NCBI GenBank assembly: GCA_027574665.1
Contig: CM050656.1
Coordinates: 7,763,501 to 7,827,500, forward strand
DNA: 64,000 nt
From: Rhynochetos jubatus
Lineage: Eukaryota; Chordata; Aves; Eurypygiformes; Rhynochetidae
Direction: 5' to 3'
Shown: one piece after another, positions 38,201-50,400 of the stretch
How positions within the stretch are numbered: position 1 is the stretch's first letter
Layout of the letters: each line of letters starts with the position of its first letter
Position numbers and translations under genes: made by a program
Notes under the pieces: model-generated
Database searches by the model: none
What the model was told of the DNA's origin: nothing
Seen by the model: only the letters and a program-made list of their open reading frames with translations

Positions 38201-39026
38201 TGAAATACAGGAAAGCACATTTCCTTGTGGGTTAGGGGTGCTAACCTTGTGTTTCCTATCAGCAAAGTAGCATATAAATGTACTTCAGAGAAAATCCTAG
38301 AAAGCTTCCTAAATTCTTCCTTCTTGGGAAAATGGAAAGCATTATCCTGTAATTTATATTTTTATTGGAGAACAAAGTTTGTGGTTTGTTTTGGTTTTGT
38401 TTTTTTTTTTAAATCATAGTATAAATTTCTCATTACTGGGAGCTTCAGATAGGGTGAAGGAAGAATATGTGACTACTTTGGCGGGGAGGGATATGGCTAC
38501 TTTGAAAATAATGCTTAAATCTCAGTAAATATGACTGCTGTGGTCTAATACATAGTGATGCTTCTTACAGAGTAGTGCAAGAAGCTGAACTGTTATTGTA
38601 ACACTGTCATCTTCATCATATTACTTGTAATCCTACAAATGGAGGTACTGATTGACTATGTATATGAAATTCTGAAAAATTTCTGTAAAGCAAGAGGAAA
38701 ACAGTGTTTTACACTTTCCAAACACCTAAAACCAAACAGAAACAAGAATATTAAACAACAACACTATACATTTGTTGTCTAGGCAAGATTTATAATCTTT
38801 ATAGGTCTATTCTGATGGGTGTTTTTTCCCCTCTTTGATTGAATGTTAAAATAAAAGGAAACAATATTTTTCACATTAGTTTACTGTATTTAGGAAGCAA
38901 GATAATATAACTAAAATGATGTCTCTGCTTTCTCTTGAAATGCAATATACTTCTATGAAGTCTTTGTACTGAGCTCTCGTTTTGTAGCTTATTTTCATAA
39001 GAAGAATTACCTGCAGAATACTCATG
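35285..39026. other. Noncoding stretch, no gene seen
   Basis: No gene is supported. It includes an A20 run at 36201-36220. Short frames at 35665-35892, 36564-36752, 37374-37565 and 37830-38066 are unrecognised. Confidence 0.65.
36201..36220. repeat. A20 homopolymer
   Basis: An uninterrupted run of 20 A, with no polyadenylation signal or retroposon body recognised upstream. Confidence 0.95.
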
Positions 39027-39338
39027 CTAGTATTTAAAAAAATTACCTGTGTAGACGTTATTTAATGATTGTAGTGGTTTAGCATGATATCCTGAAAAAT
39101 ATGGGTTTTCTTCCTCTAAAGCACAGTGTTTATTAGAGGAAAGAGCCACAGTGAATATTCTGTATTTTAAGGCTAGTAACTGAACTTCTGACAGTGTAGA
39201 ACTGGAGATGGTATATGATGTAGTTTCTGTCACTAAGAGATTGAGATCCTCTTCCTGGCAACTGGGTTCTGGGAACATCCACTGTGTATTTAACATTGCT
39301 TCCTGTGTCTGTATAGTGGCCTCTCCTACATGTAGTCC
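39027..39338 (-). other. Exon-like minus-strand ORF, unidentified
   Basis: The frame has an ATG at 39296 and stays open upstream of it to about 39355. Its composition is fairly protein-like: acidic and serine/threonine-rich, with segments MFPEPSCQEEDLNLLVTE and TTSYTISSSTLSEVQLLALK. A possible splice donor (ACACAG|GTAATT) lies near 39046 on the minus strand, just before the frame closes. If used, it would leave an exon-sized open piece. The upstream side has no strong polypyrimidine tract before an AG. I recognise no family. A chance frame is the more likely reading. Confidence 0.2.
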
Positions 39339-39396
39339 TTTTCCTTTCAGAATTATTTGTTTAATTTATTTAGGAAATAAACCCCAACATCTGTAG

Positions 39397-42300
39397 TCCA
39401 TTAACACTCAATAAGCCTGACCTATCCTATAAGAGAAGTGGGAACATAGCTCTTTTGGAAACTCCTATCTGTATATTTTTAGGGATTAAATATAGATCCC
39501 CTGAATTGCTCAGGAATAATACTTATTGGAGTGTGTATGGTCTGTCTTTAGCCTCATAAGTCTTCTTTGGTCCCTACCTGCAGCCTTTCTGGAGGGATAG
39601 GTACACAGACCAAAAGCCAACCCAAATATTTAAGAATTGGCCAGCTTTCAGCAGCAGTGACCATTCTTGTTCTGGGCATTCCCCAGTGCTTTGGACACCT
39701 ACTGGGCCCACAGGGTGTATCCATGTAGTCAATGAAGTGATACTACAGGGTACATTTCAGTATTCAGTTCTTTGTATTGTTGGTGACAGTGCTGTTTGAA
39801 ACTGGGATCATCTGGAGATGATTAGAAGAGCAACGTTTAGAGAGACACGTAATAAGTTAGAATGATATAGCTGGAAAAATCATACAAGCTGTCTGATGTA
39901 CAACAGTCTTGCTTTTAAAATTAAATATAAAAATACTTGTGTTACATGATAGAGTTAAGGTGGGGAACATTCCAAAAGCCAGAAAATTCCAAGTGAAGGC
40001 TGATGTTCTAACATTAACTTGTCCTCTTGCATGTCACTTTTTCACCACAGTGTAACTGAAGGATGAAGTGTTATCCTTCACTTTGAATTTTTTGTCTTTT
40101 GTCAGGTTCTGTCACAACTCTACTGTATCAGGTGTTCTTGTTGTGGGAGTGCAGGAAGAATAAATGAAGAAGAACTACATGGCAATCCCAAAACACAGCT
40201 GTATGAATTGTATAATGCCATTTAGGCTTGATAAGGGGAGCAAAAAGATTGGTTTGTAGCTCCGAGTTGGATAAGGAGGAATTATTCTGTCCAGACATGT
40301 CCTCTTTGAAAAGATCTTGAGGAATTTTAAGGAGGAAGAAAGTGATTTGCTGTCCACAGGGAGGTTATGAGATCTTACATTCTTTAAAACTGTAGTCATC
40401 CTTTTGCTAGAAGTTAGCCTGCCATGATAAAATCCTAACCCATGGTTCAGGCTTGGTGGCAAGACTGCAGCACAGCTAATTCTAGTCACAATGATTAGAT
40501 TTTAGAAGGTGCTGTTCTAAAAAAAAAAAAAAAATATCCCTCCTTAAAAAGGAGATGAAATAAATAATATCGAAATATCAAACAAAGGAAAATTATGGTA
40601 TTCTAATCACATGATCAAACAAAAGACACCAGGAAGAGCAACTGTGAAATCAATGAGACTTTGTCCTTCTATAACATAAATTTTGCACCAATGAAATTTA
40701 CTGGCTGTTGGCTAATGACTTTAAACTTTCATAATTTAAAAAATATTGAAAAATAGTGATTTTTTTATCTTTAATTTCTGTGCTTTGGTGATTTATGGTA
40801 CAATTTTTAAATATATTTGGCAGAACTTTACTTTCGTATGCTGCTTTTTTAATGATATTCTTTAAAATATGAGGATGCTTTCATTTAAGGTTCCAAATAC
40901 ATGCCTTGTAAACTGAATTTGGATGGGAGATGTTTCCATCTACCACTGATGGGAGACGGTACCTAGATGTCATCCATAGCAATTGGAATCACGAAGAGAT
41001 TATGGCTTATAATAAAAGCTTATGCTAATGAATGAACTTCAGTACTCCAAGGTGCTAAATCTACTTGCCAAAAAAGGTGTCATAAAACTCTTCTTTTTCC
41101 AGCCAAAGAGAAATGATAGAACAACTGAAAATTAACCATCATATTTTAAAAGCACTTTATCCACACACATAAAAGTAACTGCACAAATCATTTAAATGTT
41201 GTATATATTAAATGGCTGTGTATCTATGGCACAATTTTATTTCTGAAAAGCACAAAAATCCCAGAGCCTTTGGCAAAGTATTTTAGCTCTTGGTTCTCTC
41301 TCTTATGCGTATGTAGTTTAATTTGTCTCTAAGGTCTTGTTCGCTTAAGTGTATGCTGTGAATTACTCTCTTCTTGCATGCTGTGTACACACCACGTCAG
41401 ACCCACCCAGTGGAAGAAAAAAAGGTTTCCTGAAGGATCAGTGTTTCCTGCAAAATGATCATTTTCATATTTTATGCACCAAAAAGGGCTATAGTACATT
41501 CTCACAAATAAGGTAATTTTTTGTAATTTTAAAAGAGAAAGAAAAATAAATTCTGGGTGCCATCTGGTAGGATATAGGAGCTGCAGGTAAGCACACTAAT
41601 AATACTTAATACTACCATAACATGCTGTGTTTTCAGCACTGCAGGCATCAAGTGAATTCTCAAAACATCCTGTGCTCAAGGTAAATGTTACTAATCTCTT
41701 TAAGGAATGTTCCTAGTCTTGCTGAGAATAATACCTGTGTGCTTGCCAGCCCTGGAACCCCTGAAATCAGCTTAATATTGCATTTGCTGATGTTTGTTTT
41801 TTCTCTGTGCACCCCTTGTTTTTCCTGCCCTTTTCACCAGCTCAGGCTCAGCTGCTTTGGAGAACCTCCAGTTCTCTGAAGCAGTCAAGTCAGTGGTTTA
41901 CTTTTTCTGAGAGAGGTGGGTGAACACAAGGAAATGGTAAGCTCCCGTCCTGGTGTAAAGGCAGGCAGCTTTCCTTACAACTGTTTGGTCATTGCACCAT
42001 AGAAATAGTAAATACTGTGCTGTGCAGTTTGTTACTGTAGTAAATGTACATACATAATTGCCAAGCTGGAGTCCCTGCATGTTGCTAAGTTCATATTAGC
42101 TAAAAGAGACAGGCAGCAGTAAGTGTAATATATTGTTACAGTTAATGTTCTAGCCTGTGACCATGTTTAATTAATTATTTATATTGCACTAGCAGTATGT
42201 TTAGTGTATAATTAATTAGCCCGGAAGCAGAAGAGTAAGGAAGAACAACTTGAAAACTGGTGGTGAAAAGGTTCCTGGCGTATGATAGTTAGGCTGGTTC

Positions 42301-45300
42301 ATTCTGTCTTCATTGTGGAAGCTCTTTCACTGTTTCTGATTTAAAATTAGCACAATTAATCCCTACGTGTTTGCTGCAGAAATGAACGCATCACTTGCTC
42401 TGTATGGGACGCTGTATTAGTGCCAAGTTAGTGCAAGATGTATAATACGAGTGCATGAATTTTTTTGATCTCTGTGTTACCTCTCAGGCAGGAAAAAACA
42501 TCAGCTCCTATTCAGTAGCTGTCAATGCTCCAAGTGGATGTGTTACATTTTTCTCACTTCCCAACATGACAGACACTGGGACTGTGGCTGTGTCTTGGTC
42601 TTTCTAGTTCTGGCAGCTGAATTCTAATACTTGCTCCGGGCTTTCTCTGACAAGTGCACTCTTTGGTAAGGATGCGGGGAGCTTCCTCTGCCTTTGCACT
42701 TAAAAGCACCACCGAGGCAGCTCTGTTCCTGCTCCCAAGGGCACATGGAAGTGGAGCAGGCGGGAGGGAAGGCAGGCCATGCCCTTGCCTCTCTCCCTCC
42801 CTTGACCTTTGTGTCAAGTCACTAGAGTTGGTGGAATTAGGGAAGCAGGCTGCACCCTTTGCAGAGATGTAAGCCAGTGCACACTCAGGGGAGAGACCTG
42901 CAGGGGAAATAGGTGTAGCATGGCATTGACGTTTCGTCCCAGAGTGCTGATCACACACCGTGCCATCTGGAAGACACGGACCTGTCGCCTGACACATGTG
43001 CCTGCTGACACGTTAGGAGAATAAGTATAGGAAAACAGGCCTTTGTGGAAAGATATGTAACACAAAATACATTTGGTTGGAAATGAAAAAGTGATGACTT
43101 GAACATTGATGCTCAGCCCAGCACACCGGGACTACTGAAGTCAAGGAAAAATGCCACTTTACAATGTGCTGTTTAAGGTTTTGCTCTGATACAATAGTAC
43201 CCAAGATAATTAAATGCTGATTTCCCTCATCCTGTTGTTTTTCACTGGTTTATCTAGCTTGCAAATCAGTGTCACCGCTGGATGAGTGAGCCTGTGGTGA
43301 TGACAAATAGCCGCGCACACAGAAAATGTGACATAAGAACAACGTGATCTGTCAGACTCCTACTGGTAAATGCTGCCTGGTTTTGTAACTCGCTCAATGC
43401 TACTGAAATCACAGCAACAGCATTAACAATTCAAGTCAGGCATAAGTTTTTCTGTCTCTGAATAGAGATTCCTACAATGCTTACACTCTCTAAATACAGA
43501 TAATTAGAGTCTGTGGCATAATTCTCTTCTTCCTTAACCTAAAAGCAGTCATAAGTAAAGTCACTGCAGCAATTGGTTACTGTCACATAAAACTAATGGA
43601 ATGTGTTGGGCCTACGATGATATTCTTAACTTGAATATCCTTACATTTATTTGGGTGTCAGGATATTTACATTAGTTCTTAGTCTTTTTCTCTTTTTTGG
43701 TTTTTACTTAAATGGCGTAGTTCTAGGCAACTGTTATTTGGAGGTGAACATCAGCAGGTAAAGGGAACAGTTGTGATAATGTCTAAACCGTAAGCAGGGA
43801 CACTTATACCAAATTTTAAGTATTTTTTTCCTTTTTTTTTATTGTTTGGGGAATAACGGAATCCGCGTTATCTACTTTGCGTATAATTCACTAAAATGGG
43901 TCAATGCTTGAGCTAGCAGTTGCTCTGAAATTACAATGACTGACTGTAATTAAGAACTAATTTGTAGTCATAAAAAAGCCAGATAAGGGGCTATCCACTT
44001 CATGAGAGATGAATATAATCAGGATAACTGGCACAGCTGCTGGCCATAGTCTGGCCTCACTCAGCACACACAATTCCCATAATTCATAACAGGACTTATG
44101 CATCTGCCTCGAAAGGTGAATACCTAAGAAAATTTCCTTTAAATCAATGATTTGAAGCATTATAGAGTGTGGGGTCTGGGCTTAGGGAACACAGTGCAAC
44201 CATTTATTAATTATACAGTATTAGCATTCTGATGGTTGTCATGTAAGTGAATCAGGTAGATGTGTTTTGGTTTGCTGGAAAAAGTCAGGGTTTTTTCAGG
44301 GGAATATATCAATGCTGAATGTGCCATTTTATAAATGCAAGCAGGAATTGACTTCAACTCAAGCCATTCCTCAGTTATATTTGAATTCGTGGACTTATTT
44401 TCCTTGATATCACAGGCAGACCTAGCAGCAATACCCTGTAACCTTTTCATCTGTGATATTCAACTCACTTCTGAATGAAAACAGTGAGCTTTAGTTTTAC
44501 TGCAGAAAAATATATCTATAAAACCCTGTTAACTGTTTTCCTTATGCAAAACAGCAATTACGACCTCTTTGACTTAGCACTTATTCTACAGAAATAAGCA
44601 ATTGGCATTTGGCTCCATTCATTTTGTACTTTGTTTCACACTTTCTTAAGATGTATCAGCAGACTTTTAATTATCCTGCAAATGATTCTATTAAGCATTC
44701 TCCTTGCATATTAAATGCAGAAGACATTGTTTTGAGCTTCTTTTGCCTCCTGTGAATAGAATGTGGGCAGACATAGAAAAATCAAATTATTTTACTAAAT
44801 GAAAACAACCTGAGCAGAAGAAATCATTTTGAATAATGACAGCTTGGGTGAGAGTGTCACCATTTTCTATCAGTTTGCTCTGCATCACATAGGAGCTCAC
44901 TTGATGGAATGTTAAAAAAAAATGTGTCTAGTAAAAATAAGCTGTGACAGTCTCTAAGTAAATGTAATAAATCAGGAGGATTTTCAAAGGGAATAAAAAG
45001 TGCCATTTATGATGGTTACAGCTTATACGCCCACTATGATTCCTGTACTGGTACAGTTTATACTCTCCCATGGTAGATAAAATTATTACTTGATCTGTCA
45101 AAATGGAGTGACAAAATTTTTGTGGTTAGACAGCTTATTTAAGAATAGTAAAGTTCTATTGTGTGTTTGCTATCCTAACTCAAAGTACTGTAGAAAACAA
45201 GAAATGAGGGAAAGCAATCACTGTTCAGAAAGTTGATAGGAAATTGGCAAAAAACCACAAGGTTAATAGCAAAAATCTTTGTTTTACCCACAGGAATCTG

Positions 45301-47407
45301 AAGAAATAGTAAACATTTTCATCTGAAAAGTTATTTCAATAGCTTGTGAGACCTAGCAGATTTCTTATAGTATAATGAATTGATAATTCTCAGAAAAAGT
45401 TTGTGCCTAGCAGGAAGTGGACTGGATTAATCTCTCAGCTCCATGTATTCACAACTGGATTGAACCCAAGCACTGACTGTGATTACATAGCGGTAGCTCA
45501 GATTTGTCAGACATCAGTATGTGACCAGGACATTCAGAGGTATGGAATATTTATGCAACCTCAAGTTCTAGATACGTGGGCAGGTACACTTCACTGCAGC
45601 TCCATGGAAACCTATACATAGGTGAGTGGAAGTGGGAAGTGTGAAGATAAAATGGACTCCACACCATTTCTTTAAAGACTGAAACTGGCTTTGATTATAA
45701 GTGTGTTTAGGGAGATCATATATTAAATTTACAAATCCTAGTAGTTTACAGAAGTTCTGTTTCTCTAATTTTGAACACATAATCAAGAAGTAACCAAGTC
45801 ACAGTGTATAACTGCTCATACAAGTAAAGGCATCTAATACCAGAAGGCTTTTAAAGCTAGTTAAAAATATCTTAGGGCTAGAATTAAAGTCAGTAAGGTA
45901 TCAAATGAAGTGCACATGTTTTGACAGTGGGAAGAAATACTTAGCCTTTGGGATGGGTTGTGAAGCAACGTAACGAATCTGCCATGATTTAGAGCCTTTA
46001 AACTGTGATTATGAGCCCTTCTAGCTCCTTAAACCCACCATGAGCTTCAGCTGAAACCTGAATAAAGGCCAGACATACTCTTCAGTACCCTTTTTTCTCT
46101 GCTTGCACATTTTGAAAGAAATGTTGGGGAGTTACACTTCCTGTGCTAAATGTGGAGTTGGAATTCTGTGCTCTGTTAGAAAAGGCATTTAGAGGATGAA
46201 TGCATTTGCATATTTTCTGAAGAAATTATCACAGTTAAGGAAAGGATGGTTCCAACATGATGAATAAGTCCCATATTTTAAAATTGTTACTAATTCCCAG
46301 TTACCAGATCCCACCAGTTCCCACTGGACAACTTCAACCCCAAGTACTCTGGAAGGAACATGCTTTTAAATATTTTGGAGTGAGTGATCCATAGTGACTA
46401 AGAAGATATCTTCACTTTACAAAACAACTCCTTTCTCTCTGGTAGGGCTATTTATTGAAGCTGTTTTCTATTCACACAGCTGCATAGAGTATTCACATAG
46501 CTTTGGTAAGGGAAAAGGGGAGTCAAGAGAGAGGAAGCAATCTGAATTGTGAAGTTATTCCCTTCTCTGCAGATGAAAGACAAGCTGTAAAGTGGGTATC
46601 TTATTTTCCAAAATGCCTAGTGAGACACTGCTTTGGGGCTACCTGTAGTGAAGATGAGCTGGTTTTCACAGAATTCAGCTTGCTGCTGCTGTTTGTATAG
46701 CTGCAAGAATATTTGTTACAGTGCCTGTGGCAAGTAGAGCCAAATTGGACTTCTCCCCATGAATAAAGGGCATTCTAGGGAAAAGAGAATGTTTCCTTGT
46801 ACCAACAGAAAAGTCAGGATAGCATAGTTTCACTAGGTGAACGGCAAACTCCATAAGAAAAGTAAGCAGAGGACATCAAACACACCACAGATTTTTTTTT
46901 CTACAAGAGCAGAGTCTTCTAAATATAGATTATAGTAATTTACTTTCAAACAACTCATTTTCAGCATCTGACATGTTCATTAACCCCAGGTAGAAAAATT
47001 ATTGTGGTGCATTAATTTTTCACCAATGAAGACATTAGTCATATTTGCAAGTATCATTAGTGTCTGCCACCGAGGTGGAAAAGTCTTACTGTCTCTCTCC
47101 AAATGGAGGATGCATTAGAATGTTAACTAGGGTCTGCTGAGTTCTGTGGGTTATCAACCCTTGCATGCTTTTATGCGTTGAATTTTAATTAGACTTTTCT
47201 AAAAGTACATCATTAAAAGACATGTTTTATAAGTGACTAGGACAGATATGTAATCCTTTAGTAAAATAAGGTAAAATGTACAAGGATTTAGTGTAAGTAT
47301 TCCGATAGTTCTCCTGACAATATGAAGGGTACAAGTTCGTATATTAAACTGTATGTGTGCTCAGCAATTATAAGAAGGAAATGAGAGCAGAGGTATCATA
47401 GTCCACT
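39397..47407. other. Long noncoding stretch, no gene seen
   Basis: No supported gene in about 8 kb. An A16 run lies at 40519-40534. A loose match to the ancient L3/MIR tail lies at about 41600-41700. The locally GC-richer part at 42554-43065 gives several frames on both strands (longest 147 codons, minus), none recognised. A block at 44600-44780 may be a conserved noncoding element. Confidence 0.6.
40519..40534. repeat. A16 homopolymer
   Basis: An uninterrupted run of 16 A. Confidence 0.95.
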
Positions 47408-47433
47408 GGGGGGGGGGGGGGGGGGGGGGGGGG
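47408..47433 (+). repeat. G26 homopolymer
   Basis: 26 consecutive G, followed by AAGGGAAGAAGG, in AT-rich surroundings. A mononucleotide G run of this length is rare in vertebrate DNA and can form a G-quadruplex. Its exact length is doubtful, because such runs are often misread. Confidence 0.95.
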
Positions 47434-50400
47434 AAGGGAAGAAGGTTTCAAAGGTGCCAACAGCAGCAGGTATCTAAAGGTAAGTGAGGCCAGAGAGACT
47501 TGGGTGTTCTTCTTCCCACTCTGTTCTGATAAATACCTTACACACTACATACCTAAAATAAAGACTAAGTGCTGGAAAATGTCTCAGAATGATTGGCTCC
47601 TCTTTCTTAGATGCTTGTCTGTACATTCTTTCAACCAGATGCTCATAAAGTGTTTTATAAAATCTTTACTTAAATGGTTTTGCTTTGGATTTATCTATGA
47701 CCTATTTTTTTAATCCTTCATGGAATAAAATAGTCCTTCTAGCTTTTGTTAGACATGATAAAAAGGAGAGCAAGTTGAAGCAATGTTGCTCTACTTGAAT
47801 TTTTACATTAAAATATGGCTCTTTTTTTTTTTTTCAGTAATGTATAATACCTGTAAAGTGGCAGTCGTTCAGAACTTTTTTTTTTGTAGGTAGAAATGTG
47901 AATGTGTGTCTTACTCATAAATATGAGTAAATCTTAGTCAGGAGCCAAAGGGAACGGATATTCCCTTTAGTAAAGATTGTAGAACTTTGACTCAATTATT
48001 CTCTCTTTCCCCAGTTCCTTCCCCTTTTACCTAAAATATCCAGTTTCCACTTAAATGGAAGAGAGCATGAAGGTGCTCGCTGTAGAACCTGCTGAGGACA
48101 ATCAGCAAGTTCACTAACTGGAGTCAAGATAATGTCATGGAAAGCATATCCCATTCCTGTCTCTCCCCAGACTGCTCCAGTTTGGTTAATAATAAAAGTG
48201 TAATAAAAGCATCAAGATGGCAAAAGCATCAGAAGAACAAATCCCTTCATAGATCAAAATAAAAATCATATTTTTAGGGCTTTGTTGCATTACACACAGG
48301 ATTTCCTTGATGGTAAAAACTCAGTTTAACTGGTATTTAGTTTAGTCTTGCCTTATTTATTTTTTTTTAAATGATGGCAATAAATCTTATTCCTGATTAT
48401 ATTAGTAAATGAAAATTTGGTCCAAGCCTGTTTGGTTCCAACACCTGTTAATTTTTGTACATATGACTGATTATATGATCACATAATTATATGATTTTCA
48501 TATAGAATGAGCAGTTGAATAGCTTCAGATGTTTCTTGTTTGATTTCAGTAGTACCATTTGGATGTTCTAGACACAATAATAAGTCCGTATCTGAAGCAT
48601 TTGTATTACCATTTTTCCAAAAAATTTCCAAATTTTATATGACTAAAATTTCCAAAAACTTTCTAGGAACTGGAAAGCTAGTTGAATACTTAACTGTTGT
48701 ACAATGTCATTAGACCTAATGTTATTTTTCTGGTTTTTACACAACACAGAACCTATGTATTGCATTTTCATTTGTTTGCCTTTGAGCTCAGCGTTAGAAA
48801 GTTATTCTCATCTCTAGATAGTTGTATTATTTAAGCACTTTTTGTTTTGATGGAAATTACTTTTGTAGGAAGAAATTTACCGCTTTGACTGCGATCAGGG
48901 CCACAGCTCAGTCCGTAACATTCACTGCTGACATGCCTATTTCCTACCTGTCAGAATGAAATACTAATGGTAGGTCCTATCAATTCTGACATTGCTTTCT
49001 TATTTTTTATAACCAAGGTCACTTTGCTTCAAGTTTACATTTGGCATGCAAATAGAAATGAAACTATAAAAAGGATTATTATTTTTTGCAGCAAATTTGT
49101 GCTGATCGTGTTTTATTTTAATGTTTTTCATTTCAAGGAATAAAACATTTGAAAAATTTAAGGTGATAGATAAGGCATTAACTTGCTGGAAAACAGCAAA
49201 AAGGTGCTCTTTCATCTTTATTATTAAATACACACGCAAAATCAGACTGGCTAATCAGCTGGCTCTTTTCTCAGCGCCTGTGTTAGTACATTCATGTTTA
49301 AATGAAGCATTTGAAAGGTGTTTAAGGACTATTGTCTAACCTGTATAAAATATCTGCTCACAAAGAGCCTAAAGGAAGCTTTAGTCTCGTAGGAAAGGGA
49401 AGTGATGGTCTTTTTAGGGTAAAAGACATTACATTTCTCTTGAACACTCCAAAGGAGGCTTGCATTTCAAATCCCAGGGCCTGGTTTTTGCTGAATCTTT
49501 GTTCTTTAATCATAATTTTCACTATTGTCTGCTTAGTATCATAGCCTCTTTTTTTATACTCAGAAGTGAGAAGCCTTGTTTATGCTTCTGAAGGCTGGCA
49601 GAATAGCACCATGGGAAAGCAATGTCCTTGTTTTATCTGCATGCTCAGGTGTAGTATGGGTAAAGCTTCTAACATGACACTGCCAATGACCTCTATCATA
49701 TTTTAATGTACTCTCTCTTTGGGTAGCCTGAGAGAAGTAATTTAGCCTGACTAAAGTTGGTATTGTGGGGGACAACATTCTGGCTCTTACATGTTTCCGA
49801 CTGCAATGCTCGTGATCTTATACAGAGATCACTCTCTTTTATTTAGATGATTTTGTGTGTCAGTTTTTTAGAGTTTCTTTGCTTGTTTGTAATACAAATT
49901 GAAATGCTGAATCTTTAGCCAACCAGAATAAGGCAGTGTACTCAATTTTAGACCTATTCCAGTTTTGCAATAGTGAATTGACAGAATGATGGAGAATACC
50001 ACTCTGGGGTATTCAGAAAGAAATAGTAGGTTTTGTAAACTGTTTGTCTTTCGTACTAGATAGGACCATATGTAAGGGTTCCCCAGTTATGTTCTTTGCA
50101 GAGCCAGCAACATCCATATCAGCTTTTCATAGGTAGTAAAACTATTAAAAAACTTCCTAGATATAGCTGGGAGTTTGGCCTGGTGGTTACCTCTCTATTC
50201 TTTCAGTTCTTCTCTCATCATTCTGTCGCTGCATGCGGTATTTGATAATGATAGTGTTGCTTATTGCATTAATGTAATTCCAATTTCTCATTCTTAGTAG
50301 TATGCTCCCACTTTCCACGCTAGATTATCTTTTTCAAAGCAGGGCTATGTTTCAGAAAGGTTAAATATGTTAAATATATATTTAAATTTTTTTTTTTTTC

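Noticed and set aside
41600-41700. Loose match to the ancient L3/MIR tail
   Set aside because: Only a few words match and in weak order, so it was not listed as a separate repeat.
45403-45621. 72-codon ORF ending at a GTGAGT donor-like site
   Set aside because: The stop codon falls at the donor, no acceptor was seen, and the peptide is unrecognised.
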